The notes: generated from the letters alone by a model not told the origin. Counted from the stretch's first letter, positions 6,234 to 12,433 are shown. The stretch is DNA of 13,526 nucleotides from Stenotrophomonas sp. (GCA_003510825.1 DOKO01000451.1:1-13526), one strand, 5' to 3'. Program-made: numbers and translations.

Positions 6234-6800
6234 GTGAACAAGACCCCCGATACCCAACAGAAGATCCTGGCCACGGCCGAGGCGCTGATCTACCAGAACG
6301 GGATCCATGCCACGGGCATGGACCTGCTGGTGAAGACCTCCGGCGTGGCGCGCAAGAGCATCTACCGCCACTTCGAAAACAAGGACGACGTGGCCGCTGC
6401 CGCATTGAGTGCGCGCGACGTGCGCTGGCTGGCCTGGTTCCGGCAGGAATGCGACAAGGCCGAAACGCCCGAAGCACGCATCCTCGGCATGTTCACCGTG
6501 CTCAAAAGCTGGTTTGCATCGGAGGGCTACCGCGGCTGTGCGTTCATCAACACGGCAGGCGAGGTCGGCGACCCCGACGATCAGATCCGCCGCATCGCAA
6601 AGCATCACAAACAGAAGTTGCTCGATTACACGCTGGAACTGACCGGGCAACTGGATATCGAGCAGCCGGAGGCACTTGCACGCCGGCTGCTGGTGCTCAT
6701 GGAAGGCGCCATCACCGTCTCGCGCGTGATGGGCGACCATGACGCCGCAGACACCGCAAAGGATGTTGCGCAGCTGTTGTTGGAGCAGGCCAGGCGCTGA
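6234..6800 (+). CDS. TetR-family transcriptional regulator
   Basis: This 188-residue protein has a standard TetR N-terminal helix-turn-helix: QQKILATAEALIYQNGIHA, then GMDLLVKTSGVARKSIYRHFENKDD, at residues 7-57. The remaining helical domain would bind an inducer and dimerise. RGCAFINTAGEVGDPDDQ resembles a motif of the YcdC/AcrR-like TetR group, whose ligand pocket is variable. Translation starts at GTG 6234. There is no well-spaced ribosome-binding site, and the predicted transcription start is at the same position, so the mRNA may be leaderless. The gene is divergent from the exported hydrolase and 62 bases upstream of the DUF1348 gene, so both are candidate targets. The effector is unknown. 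Confidence 0.92.
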   Translation: MNKTPDTQQKILATAEALIYQNGIHATGMDLLVKTSGVARKSIYRHFENKDDVAAAALSARDVRWLAWFRQECDKAETPEARILGMFTVLKSWFASEGYRGCAFINTAGEVGDPDDQIRRIAKHHKQKLLDYTLELTGQLDIEQPEALARRLLVLMEGAITVSRVMGDHDAADTAKDVAQLLLEQARR

Positions 6801-6862
6801 CGCCTGCATCATCAAAACCCACCGAAGTACCCCGTTCATCCATGTTGACTGGAGGCCCCACC

Positions 6863-7339
6863 GTGTCCGCAGAAGCACCTCGCCCGCCGCTCCCCCCCTT
6901 CACCCTTGCATCGGCCATCGAGAAAGTGCGCCTTGCCGAGGATGGCTGGAACTCCCGCGATGCCGACAAGGTTTCGCTGGCCTATTCGCTCGATACGCAA
7001 TGGCGCAACCGCGCCGAGTTCACCCACGGCCGCGAGGAAGCGCGGCAGTTCCTGGCCCGCAAATGGAAGAAGGAACTCGAGTACCGCCTGATCAAAGAGC
7101 TGTGGGCCTTCACCGACAACCGCATTGCGGTGCGCTACGCCTACGAGTGGCGCGATGACTCGGGCAACTGGTTCCGCTCGTACGGCAACGAGAACTGGGA
7201 ATTCGGCGCTGATGGTCTGATGCAACGCCGCTTCTCGTGCATCAACGACATGCCGATCAAGGAAAGTGAGCGGAAGTTCCATTGGCCGCTGGGCCGCCGC
7301 CCGGATGAACACCCGGGGTTGTCCGATCTGGGAATGTGA
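6863..7339 (+). CDS. NTF2-like superfamily protein, DUF1348 family
   Basis: The product is 158 residues. The pattern PPFTLASAIEKVRLAEDGWNSRDADKVSLAYSLDTQWRNR, then FTHGREEARQFLARKW and YRLIKELWAFTDNRIAVRY, then EWRDDSGNWFRSYGNENWEF is characteristic of DUF1348. These proteins have a cone-shaped NTF2/SnoaL-like fold, but no reaction is known. GTG at 6863 is chosen because GGAGG lies exactly seven bases upstream. An ATG at 6842 is in frame but places that ribosome-binding site inside the gene. It follows the TetR gene on the same strand and may be in its operon. A clear terminator lies downstream. No signal peptide is present. Confidence 0.9.
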   Translation: MSAEAPRPPLPPFTLASAIEKVRLAEDGWNSRDADKVSLAYSLDTQWRNRAEFTHGREEARQFLARKWKKELEYRLIKELWAFTDNRIAVRYAYEWRDDSGNWFRSYGNENWEFGADGLMQRRFSCINDMPIKESERKFHWPLGRRPDEHPGLSDLGM

Positions 7340-7359
7340 GTTGATCGGCGGAGTATGCG

Positions 7360-7395
7360 AAGGCCCGCGGCGATGATGGTGCACGCGGGCCTTTT
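7360..7395 (+). terminator. Rho-independent terminator between convergent genes
   Basis: AAGGCCCGCG (7360-7369) and CGCGGGCCTT (7384-7393) form a perfect 10-bp stem with a 14-base loop. Four T residues (7392-7395) follow on the plus strand. It lies 20 bases past the DUF1348 stop codon and 20 bases before the convergent RidA-like stop codon. On the minus strand only two T residues follow, so it mainly serves the plus strand. Confidence 0.8.
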
Positions 7396-7415
7396 CCAAT
7401 ACCGCAGGCTTGGGC

Positions 7416-7859
7416 TTACGACTGCACTTCCGCGCGGAATGCGATCTCGATCAGCTGTTCGGGAAACGCCAGCGCCGACACCCCGATGAGGTTGCTGGCC
7501 ACCTGCGGGACGGGCTGGCCATAGACGGCGGGCCGGATCTTGCCGCTGGCGGCGAATGCGGCCGGTACATCGATGACGAACAGGGTTTCCTCGACCACAT
7601 CCGCCAGCGAGCTGCCCAGCTCGGCCAGCAGCACCTGTGCATTCTCGTAGGTGCGCTTCATCTGCGCCTCCATGGTGTCGAAGTTGGCAGGCTTGCCATC
7701 AGCACCCAGGGCGGCCGGTGCCACCAGCTGTCCCTCCGGCGTATGCGAGAGCTGTCCCGACACGAAGATCGAGTTGTTCACGCGCACGGCCTGGACATAA
7801 CCATAGGCCGATTCCCACGGCACGCCGAAGCTGGCCGTCTTGCGGTTGGAGGTGCTCAT
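7416..7859 (-). CDS. RidA/YjgF-family protein lacking the usual catalytic arginine
   Basis: This 147-residue protein has the YjgF/RidA fold. The first strand is followed by GYVQAVRVNNSIFVSGQLSH, then MKRTYENAQVLLAELGSSLADVVEETLFVIDV, then a closing strand, LIEIAFRAEV. Canonical RidA deaminates reactive enamine/imine intermediates from amino-acid metabolism and uses an arginine in a PARS-like motif before the last strand. The matching segment here is PVPQVASNLIGVSAL, and the arginine position reads Ser122 or a neighbour. The protein therefore probably belongs to a Rid subfamily that does not perform this reaction. The ATG at 7857-7859 is set by the fold. The ribosome-binding site is weak. The gene is convergent with DUF1348, and a large palindromic block lies upstream. 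Confidence 0.9.
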   Translation of the reverse strand: MSTSNRKTASFGVPWESAYGYVQAVRVNNSIFVSGQLSHTPEGQLVAPAALGADGKPANFDTMEAQMKRTYENAQVLLAELGSSLADVVEETLFVIDVPAAFAASGKIRPAVYGQPVPQVASNLIGVSALAFPEQLIEIAFRAEVQS

Positions 7860-7942
7860 TGTGGTGTCGGTTCCCGGAAAAAAGGCGAGTCTGCCTGCAC
7901 GTCCAGCTGCCCGCCTGCCCCGAAAGAGGGAGTAGCGCGCGC

Positions 7943-8008
7943 TTGCGCGGGCTGCGGTCGTCTGCTTCTCGCCGGAAGCAGACGCCGTGCCGACTGCGGC
8001 CCGCGCAA
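7943..8008. repeat. nested palindrome with inner hairpin (copy C of hairpin family)
   Basis: Outer arms at 7943-7960 and 7991-8008 are complementary at 16 of 18 positions; the left arm begins TTGCGCGGGC. Inside, CGTCTGCTT (7959-7967) and AAGCAGACG (7976-7984) form a perfect 9-bp stem around an eight-base loop. The inner stem is a T/A-shifted version of hairpins at 8712-8735 and 12277-12306. It lies about 85 bases upstream of the RidA-like gene at the junction with lower-GC DNA. Together with the next repeat it occupies most of the 355-base gap 7860-8214. I see no gene in 7860-7942 or 8009-8066. Confidence 0.75.
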
Positions 8009-8066
8009 AGGGTGGTAATGTCGACAAGCGACCCATAGCGGTCATTGGTGCGGCCGCCGAGCCTAG

Positions 8067-8193
8067 CGCTGGGTCCGGTTATACGCCGGCTTATCAGCCG
8101 GACCCAGCGGGCCTAAGATCGAGCTGTATCAAGGGCAAAGCCCCACCATACGGTGCTTTGTGGATAAGTCGTATAACCGGACTCACGGGTCCG
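8067..8193. repeat. inverted-repeat block, possible MITE-like or recombination-site relic
   Basis: A 12-bp perfect inverted repeat, CGCTGGGTCCGG (8067-8078) and CCGGACCCAGCG (8098-8109), is followed by a longer-range one. GTCCGGTTATACG (8073-8085) is the exact reverse complement of CGTATAACCGGAC (8170-8182). The match continues with CTTATC (8090-8095) against GATAAG (8163-8168), allowing a three-base size difference. Between them CAAAGC (8136-8141) and GCTTTG (8155-8160) can also pair. CGGAC/GTCCG (8178-8182/8189-8193) closes the block. There is no ORF inside. It lies immediately upstream of the cassette-like gene. Whether it is a mobile element, a recombination site or a regulatory RNA is not decided. 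Confidence 0.6.
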
Positions 8194-8214
8194 CCCATTA
8201 GGTAGTTGGACCGC

Positions 8215-8643
8215 ATGACGGATCTCTCCGGCTTCAAGTACATCTGGGATGGGACTGATCCGGGCTGGGTCGTCCATCGCCGCATAGAGGATCGCGAGCA
8301 CCTTTCGATAGTGTTTCCTGACGGAGCTGATTTCCTGGACCTGAAGGCCATGAGGGCCGTACTGCCGGAGCTGGCTGCTGCTTCCGCAGTCAATGTAATG
8401 GCACTGAAGGGGGCGTTGAGTTATGACCTTGGAGAGCACGAGTCTTCCATTGCACGCCGCCTCAAGGAAATGTGCGCCTCTCGGCAGCTTACGATTCGTT
8501 CGGAGGCCCAACGATTCGTCCGTTACGGAGTCCTCAATGAACTGCGGCGGGTCTACTGCCTTATCGAAGACGATGAACTGAACCGAGCAGTGGCTGAGCA
8601 TGCAATCCATCAAGGAGTGCCGGTTCGCGAGTCAACCGTGTAG
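8215..8643 (+). CDS. hypothetical protein in a gene-cassette-like setting
   Basis: This 142-residue protein begins MTDLSGFKYIWDGTDPGWVV. It looks like a compact alpha/beta fold: a strand-rich start (HLSIVFPDGADFLDL), a central helix (LKAMRAVLPELAAASAVNVM), and a helical C-terminal half (ARRLKEMCASRQLTIRSEAQ and LNELRRVYCLIEDDELNRAV). Two cysteines are present; there is no signal peptide or membrane helix. I do not recognise the family. Its first 120 bases are about 57% G+C, lower than the neighbouring native genes. Seven bases after the TAG stop comes a degraded integron attC site, and an ATTAGGT resembling the far attC core lies just upstream. This makes a captured gene cassette the best reading. 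No integrase gene is visible. ATG 8215 is preferred to TTG 8206. Confidence 0.72.
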   Translation: MTDLSGFKYIWDGTDPGWVVHRRIEDREHLSIVFPDGADFLDLKAMRAVLPELAAASAVNVMALKGALSYDLGEHESSIARRLKEMCASRQLTIRSEAQRFVRYGVLNELRRVYCLIEDDELNRAVAEHAIHQGVPVRESTV

Positions 8644-8649
8644 GCTGCG

Positions 8650-8698
8650 GCCTAACAACTCATTCAAGCCGACCTCACTGCGCGAATCGGCCTGATTC
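8650..8698 (+). other. degraded integron attC recombination site
   Basis: GCCTAAC (8650-8656) is a perfect R'' core of an attC site and lies immediately after a cassette-like stop codon. It is followed by TTCAAGCCGA, the usual L'' box, and after a short loop by TCGGCCTGAT. That box matches the reverse complement of L'' at eight of ten positions, as expected for L'. The closing R' core GTTAGGC is not found after it, so the site is truncated or decayed. The core and L'' look like attC sites I remember from Xanthomonas chromosomal integrons. Confidence 0.6.
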
Positions 8699-8700
8699 CG

Positions 8701-8747
8701 GATTCGCGACCGTCCGCTCTTGGCCGAAAGCGGACATCGATCGAATC
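8701..8747. repeat. hairpin repeat copy A with outer arms
   Basis: GTCCGCT (8712-8718) and AGCGGAC (8729-8735) form a perfect stem around a TTGGCC-containing loop, as in the copy at 12277-12306. Outer arms GATTCG (8701-8706) and CGAATC (8742-8747) extend it. GATTCGCG (8701-8708) can pair instead with CGCGAATC (8681-8688), which overlaps the attC remnant. There is no T tract. Nothing else is seen in the gap 8644-8859. Confidence 0.65.
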
Positions 8748-8859
8748 ATGCGCCAAGAGACAATCCGCGGCTCGATCATCACGTGGGAGATACTTCCTGC
8801 CGCGACCTAGATCAATCGCACTCTTCCGTCGGATGCCGATATGGTAGAGGTCGCTTACG

Positions 8860-9765
8860 CTACAGAAGCCTGAGCTGACGCAACACGATGCGCAGCGCGA
8901 GCTGGTCGTCTCCTGCAAGCGGCACGAGCGGCGCGGGGAGGCAGCGCCCTTCGCAGAGTCCGAGCAGCTCGGCCGCGGCCGCGACGACGCGGATACTGCC
9001 ACCGTGTTGATCGAACAGATGCCACAGGGGCGAGAGCTCGGTTGAGGCGGCGTTGGCGCGCTCGTGGTCGCCGGCTCGCGCGGCCTGGACAATCTTCGCG
9101 GCGAGATCGGGAAATAGGCCACCGATGACCGAGTACCAGACATCACAGCCCGCAATCAGACCGCGGGCTGCGGACGCATCACCGCTGATGCCCAGAGCAA
9201 TGGAATTGGGCAGGGTGCTACGCAGATGTGAGATCCGCTGCGCTGTCGAGACGGTCCCTACAGGGAGACCCGGAATCTTGATCGAGCCAATCCGAGGCAA
9301 CGCAGCGATACGTGCGTAGAGTGCATCACTGAAGGTGAAGTGGGTCGTGGCTGGATTGTCGTACACGCAGATGGGGACCGACGAGTGGCTGCTGGCGCGC
9401 GCGTAGAGGCCGAACACTTCATCGTCGGTGAGCGGCTGATAGGACACTGGTGCCAAAAGCAGGCCTTGTGCGCCGGCATTCTGCGCGTCCTCCATCAGTT
9501 CCAGCACGTCGCGTTCGCTCAACGCTCCCACCCCTACGACGAGCGGTGTGTCGCCAGCCTGCTCTGCAGCGATACGCGCAAGCAATTTGCGCTCATCCAG
9601 TCGCAGGTAGGCGTAGCTGCCGGTCGACCCCAGCACGCAGATGGAGTCTACCTCCGAGCGGTCAAGGCGGCTGACCAGATGCGCGAATGCGTGCAAGTCA
9701 GGACGATTTTCGACCATAGGCGTGAGTGGAAACGCGCACAAGCCGGTCTGGATTGTTTTGGTCAT
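8860..9765 (-). CDS. DapA-superfamily (dihydrodipicolinate synthase / N-acetylneuraminate lyase) protein
   Basis: This 301-residue TIM-barrel protein belongs to the Schiff-base aldolase superfamily. The Schiff-base lysine is Lys163 in RIGSIKIPGLP, and the catalytic Tyr135 is in CVYDNPATTHF. The GxTG loop appears as VLGSTGSYAYL, where Ser replaces the usual Glu. The family arginine that binds the substrate carboxylate in true DapA (Arg138 in E. coli) is replaced: the segment after Tyr135 reads DNPATT. It is therefore unlikely to be the lysine-pathway enzyme. A lyase or aldolase for a 2-keto acid or similar substrate is more likely, with substrate unknown. The start at 9765 has AGGAG about eight bases upstream. 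The gene follows the Prx-Grx gene by 78 bases on the same strand, so the two are probably one operon. Confidence 0.88.
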   Translation of the reverse strand: MTKTIQTGLCAFPLTPMVENRPDLHAFAHLVSRLDRSEVDSICVLGSTGSYAYLRLDERKLLARIAAEQAGDTPLVVGVGALSERDVLELMEDAQNAGAQGLLLAPVSYQPLTDDEVFGLYARASSHSSVPICVYDNPATTHFTFSDALYARIAALPRIGSIKIPGLPVGTVSTAQRISHLRSTLPNSIALGISGDASAARGLIAGCDVWYSVIGGLFPDLAAKIVQAARAGDHERANAASTELSPLWHLFDQHGGSIRVVAAAAELLGLCEGRCLPAPLVPLAGDDQLALRIVLRQLRLL

Positions 9766-9843
9766 TTCAGTGCTCCTGCGCAGGCCTAAAGTCTGGCGCA
9801 CCGTAGGGGAGTCAGCTGTCAAGTGCAGGACAGGCTCTGCAGG

Positions 9844-10662
9844 TCAGGCGTTGAGCACCTGGAACAGTTCGTCTGCGCCGCCGACGTAATGCTCACCCAG
9901 GAATATCTGCGGAACGGTCTTGCGGCCGCTCTTGGCCACCATTTCGAGCATCGCATTGGGCTCGTTCTCCACGTTGATCTCAACGTAGCGGACATCTCGT
10001 CGCTGCAAAAGCTGCTTGGCGGACAGGCAATGCACGCAATTGTTTTTGGTGTATAGCGTGACGGTCTGCTCCCGGGGCCGCTCGGTCTGCAGGGGGTTCT
10101 GTCGCAGCCACTCGATCACGTCACCCGCTGCGCGCGTCGACGGAAATACCGGGTAGAAGAACTTCTCGATCACGCCATCGCGGATGATCAGCGTGATGCG
10201 CTTGAGCATGCGTGTGCCCTCCACTTCTATCGTGGGAAGACGCAAGGCATCAGTCAGCTTGAAGTCCGCATCGCTTAGGAGGGGGAACGACAGTCCGATG
10301 CGATCGGTGAACTCGCGCTGCTCCTCGTGCCTTTGGGTGCTGAGCCCGTACACATCCGCGCCTAAGGCCCGGACTACGTCCTTCTGGTCTTCGAAGGTCA
10401 CGGCTTGGGGCGTGCAACCACGGGCTCCAGGAATCTGATCCCAGCCCGCCGGCAACGGCACATCCGGCCGGGCCGACATCGGGTAGGCGTAGACGACGTT
10501 CCGGCCGCGAAGCAGCGAGAGATCGACGCCCTCCGCCAAGGTTGACTTGAGGGCGATGGACGGCAGCCAGAGTCCGGTCAGATGGTCTCCAGCCCCATCA
10601 TCCTGCGGGACTGGCAGGTTGTCAGGGAGCTTCATCAGGTCCTGCTTTGTCGGGGTCGCCAC
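9844..10662 (-). CDS. peroxiredoxin-glutaredoxin fusion protein
   Basis: This 272-residue cytosolic protein has two domains. Residues about 25-190 form a thioredoxin-fold peroxiredoxin. NVVYAYPMSA precedes a long loop to PGARGCTPQ, where Cys83 is the only cysteine of the domain and the likely peroxidatic residue. KRITLIIRDGVIEKFFYP is the last core strand. Residues about 199-272 are a glutaredoxin with the dithiol centre CVHC (Cys209, Cys212), the cis-proline segment TVPQIF and the glutathione-binding YVGGADEL. Such fusions reduce peroxides with glutathione, the Grx domain recycling the Prx cysteine. The start is GTG at 10662, with AGGAG seven bases upstream; an ATG at 10686 lies before that site. 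It is divergent from the MocR-type regulator and upstream of the DapA-like gene. Confidence 0.93.
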   Translation of the reverse strand: MATPTKQDLMKLPDNLPVPQDDGAGDHLTGLWLPSIALKSTLAEGVDLSLLRGRNVVYAYPMSARPDVPLPAGWDQIPGARGCTPQAVTFEDQKDVVRALGADVYGLSTQRHEEQREFTDRIGLSFPLLSDADFKLTDALRLPTIEVEGTRMLKRITLIIRDGVIEKFFYPVFPSTRAAGDVIEWLRQNPLQTERPREQTVTLYTKNNCVHCLSAKQLLQRRDVRYVEINVENEPNAMLEMVAKSGRKTVPQIFLGEHYVGGADELFQVLNA

Positions 10663-10701
10663 GTTGATTCTCCTGTCCGAAGGCACGCATGATGCGCAAA
10701 G

Positions 10702-10725
10702 ATTGGACTACCACTAAGATCCAAT
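10702..10725. promoter_or_regulatory. candidate MocR operator between divergent genes
   Basis: ATTGGA (10702-10707) and TCCAAT (10720-10725) are exact reverse complements 12 bases apart, centre to centre about 18 bp. They lie in the 88-base region between the divergent Prx-Grx and MocR genes. The region has no other symmetric element. MocR-type regulators bind paired half-sites of this kind, so the location and spacing fit. No clear -10/-35 pair could be assigned to either strand. Confidence 0.45.
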
Positions 10726-10750
10726 TCGCCCCAGAAGTAATGGTCCGCTT

Positions 10751-12214
10751 ATGTCCCATTCCCATGATCCAGCGACCCTCCCGTCGCTTCGCGACCTCGA
10801 CCGCGCCAAGCCGCTCGAGCGGCAGTTACTCGCGCGTCTGCGGGGGGCGATCGAACAGGGCGCGCTGGTTGCCGGCGAACGTTTACCGTCCAGTCGGGCC
10901 TTGGCGAGCTCGTTGGGGGTTGCGCGCAACACCGTCATCAAGGTGTTCGATCAATTGATCGCCGAGGGCTATCTCGAGTCACGAGTCGGTTCAGGCACGC
11001 GCGTAGTGGGCGGTGCAATTACGGGCCGCGTGGATGCCGCAGTAGGCGTCGCCGAGACGCCTGCGGACTTGAAAGACCTGACCGCAATCGACCGACTGGC
11101 AGCGGTCGTAGATGCCCTCAATCCGCCGCCATCGGTGCCCTTCGCAATACCCCAGCCCGCCACCGGGGTGGTTCCTGATCGCCATTGGGTGCGCATCGGC
11201 AACCGAATCCGCGCAGCTGCCTCGACGCCGAGCTCATATGGGAGCCCATTTGGGGAGCCCTTGCTGCGCGAGGCGATTGCCGGCTACGTGCGTCACTCCA
11301 GAGGCGTGAAGTGTGACGCGGACAATGTCGTGATCACTGCGGGCGCGCAGCAGGGCATATATGCAGCGTGCCGAGTGCTTCTGAGTGCCGAACGCACCGC
11401 CCTTGTCGAAGATCCTGCCTATCCCGGTCTCACGACAGTGCTAGACGATCTCGGGATTCCTACTACGCGAGCACGCGTCGACGAGCAGGGAATGTGTCCG
11501 GACTTCGGAACTGTCGATAGGGACGCTGTGCGGGTGGCCTTCGTCACGCCTTCCCATCAGTACCCGCTAGGCATGCCGCTCAGCATGGCCAGAAGACAGG
11601 CACTGGTCGCTTGGGCACAAGCAAAGGGCGGCTGGATCGTCGAGGACGACTATGACAGCGAACTGCGCTACGCGGGGCATCCGTTCCCGGCGATGCAAGG
11701 GCTCTGTCCTGAGCGCGTAGTGTACTTAGGGACCTTCAGCAAAGTCGTGTTTCCCGCAATGCGCTTGGGCTACATCATCGCGCCAAAGGCGTTGACAAAG
11801 GCACTGGCCGGCGCACGTGCTCTTATGGACCGCCATTCGCCCACAATTGATCAGTTAATCCTTGCCGAATACCTCCGCAAGGGATATTTCGAGGCCCACG
11901 TCCGACGTACGCGTGTCCTATACAGCGAGCGAAGGGATGCCTTGCTCGATGCATTACGACGGGGGCTGCCCGCAGGATTCGAGATCCAACCGAGTGATCA
12001 AGGGATGCACGTGCTGATCTGGCTTCCTCCGCATCTGGTTGACAGTGAGGTGTCACGCAACCTGATGTTGAACGGCCTGTATGCGCGGCCGATTTCGGCA
12101 ATGTATGGAACCGACTCAAGGCCTGGACTAATGCTCGGCTTTGGAGCCTTCCCCATGCATGTACTACGTGAGTCCGCGAAGTCACTCTGCAAAGAGCTTG
12201 GTCGGAACGGCTAA
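10751..12214 (+). CDS. MocR-type regulator (GntR DNA-binding domain fused to aminotransferase-like domain)
   Basis: This 487-residue protein has an N-terminal GntR-like winged helix, KPLERQLLARLRGAIEQGAL, then GERLPSSRALASSLGVARNTV and EGYLESRVGSGTRVV, within residues 18-80. A linker leads to a fold-type I aminotransferase domain from about residue 130. It contains VVITAGAQQGIYAACRVLL, LVEDPAYPGLTTVLDD, WIVEDDYDSELRYAG and the PLP-binding lysine, Lys331 in VYLGTFSKVVFPAMRLGY. MocR proteins use PLP as an effector-binding cofactor and activate or repress divergent genes. Here the divergent gene encodes the Prx-Grx fusion, followed by the DapA-like gene. A sampled block of the gene is about 57% G+C. 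No good ribosome-binding site precedes the ATG. The length is normal for the family and no frameshift is seen. Confidence 0.93.
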   Translation: MSHSHDPATLPSLRDLDRAKPLERQLLARLRGAIEQGALVAGERLPSSRALASSLGVARNTVIKVFDQLIAEGYLESRVGSGTRVVGGAITGRVDAAVGVAETPADLKDLTAIDRLAAVVDALNPPPSVPFAIPQPATGVVPDRHWVRIGNRIRAAASTPSSYGSPFGEPLLREAIAGYVRHSRGVKCDADNVVITAGAQQGIYAACRVLLSAERTALVEDPAYPGLTTVLDDLGIPTTRARVDEQGMCPDFGTVDRDAVRVAFVTPSHQYPLGMPLSMARRQALVAWAQAKGGWIVEDDYDSELRYAGHPFPAMQGLCPERVVYLGTFSKVVFPAMRLGYIIAPKALTKALAGARALMDRHSPTIDQLILAEYLRKGYFEAHVRRTRVLYSERRDALLDALRRGLPAGFEIQPSDQGMHVLIWLPPHLVDSEVSRNLMLNGLYARPISAMYGTDSRPGLMLGFGAFPMHVLRESAKSLCKELGRNG

Positions 12215-12258
12215 CTACTCTGATCTGACGATCCTTGATGTTCTCTGCCCAACTAGGC

Positions 12259-12306
12259 ACATCTAATCAAGTCTTAGATGTCCGCTCTTGGCCGGAAGCG
12301 GACATC
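12259..12306. repeat. overlapping inverted repeats after mocR-like gene (hairpin copy B)
   Basis: ACATCTAA (12259-12266) pairs perfectly with TTAGATGT (12274-12281) around seven bases. GATGTCCGCT (12277-12286) pairs perfectly with AGCGGACATC (12297-12306) around ten bases. The two stems share GATGT and cannot form together. The second stem is the best copy of the hairpin family. A CCGGC-GCAA-GCCGG hairpin follows at 12387-12400. I see no gene in 12215-12433, and no T tract marks an intrinsic terminator. Confidence 0.7.
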
Positions 12307-12433
12307 GGTGGGGGCAGGGGATTAGAGATGTTTATCGGGGGTAGGATCGATCTTGGCTCTTGATCATGGACGGACTTCCGCCGCCCCCGGCGCAAGCCGG
12401 CAGATTTCACGCAACTGGAAGCGGCAATATGAC

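Noticed and set aside
8159..8167. Perfect DnaA-box match (TTATCCACA on the minus strand)
   Set aside because: It is a single 9-mer with no second box, AT-rich unwinding region or replication gene nearby, so chance is the simpler explanation.
8111..8203. Possible second attC from GCCTAAG to ATTAGGT upstream of the cassette-like gene
   Set aside because: The outer boxes are imperfect and I find no matching L''/L' pair at the required spacing, so only the downstream site is reported.
7860..8860. CRISPR array suggested by the repeated hairpins
   Set aside because: The copies are few, irregularly spaced over 4 kb and have no uniform spacers or cas genes.
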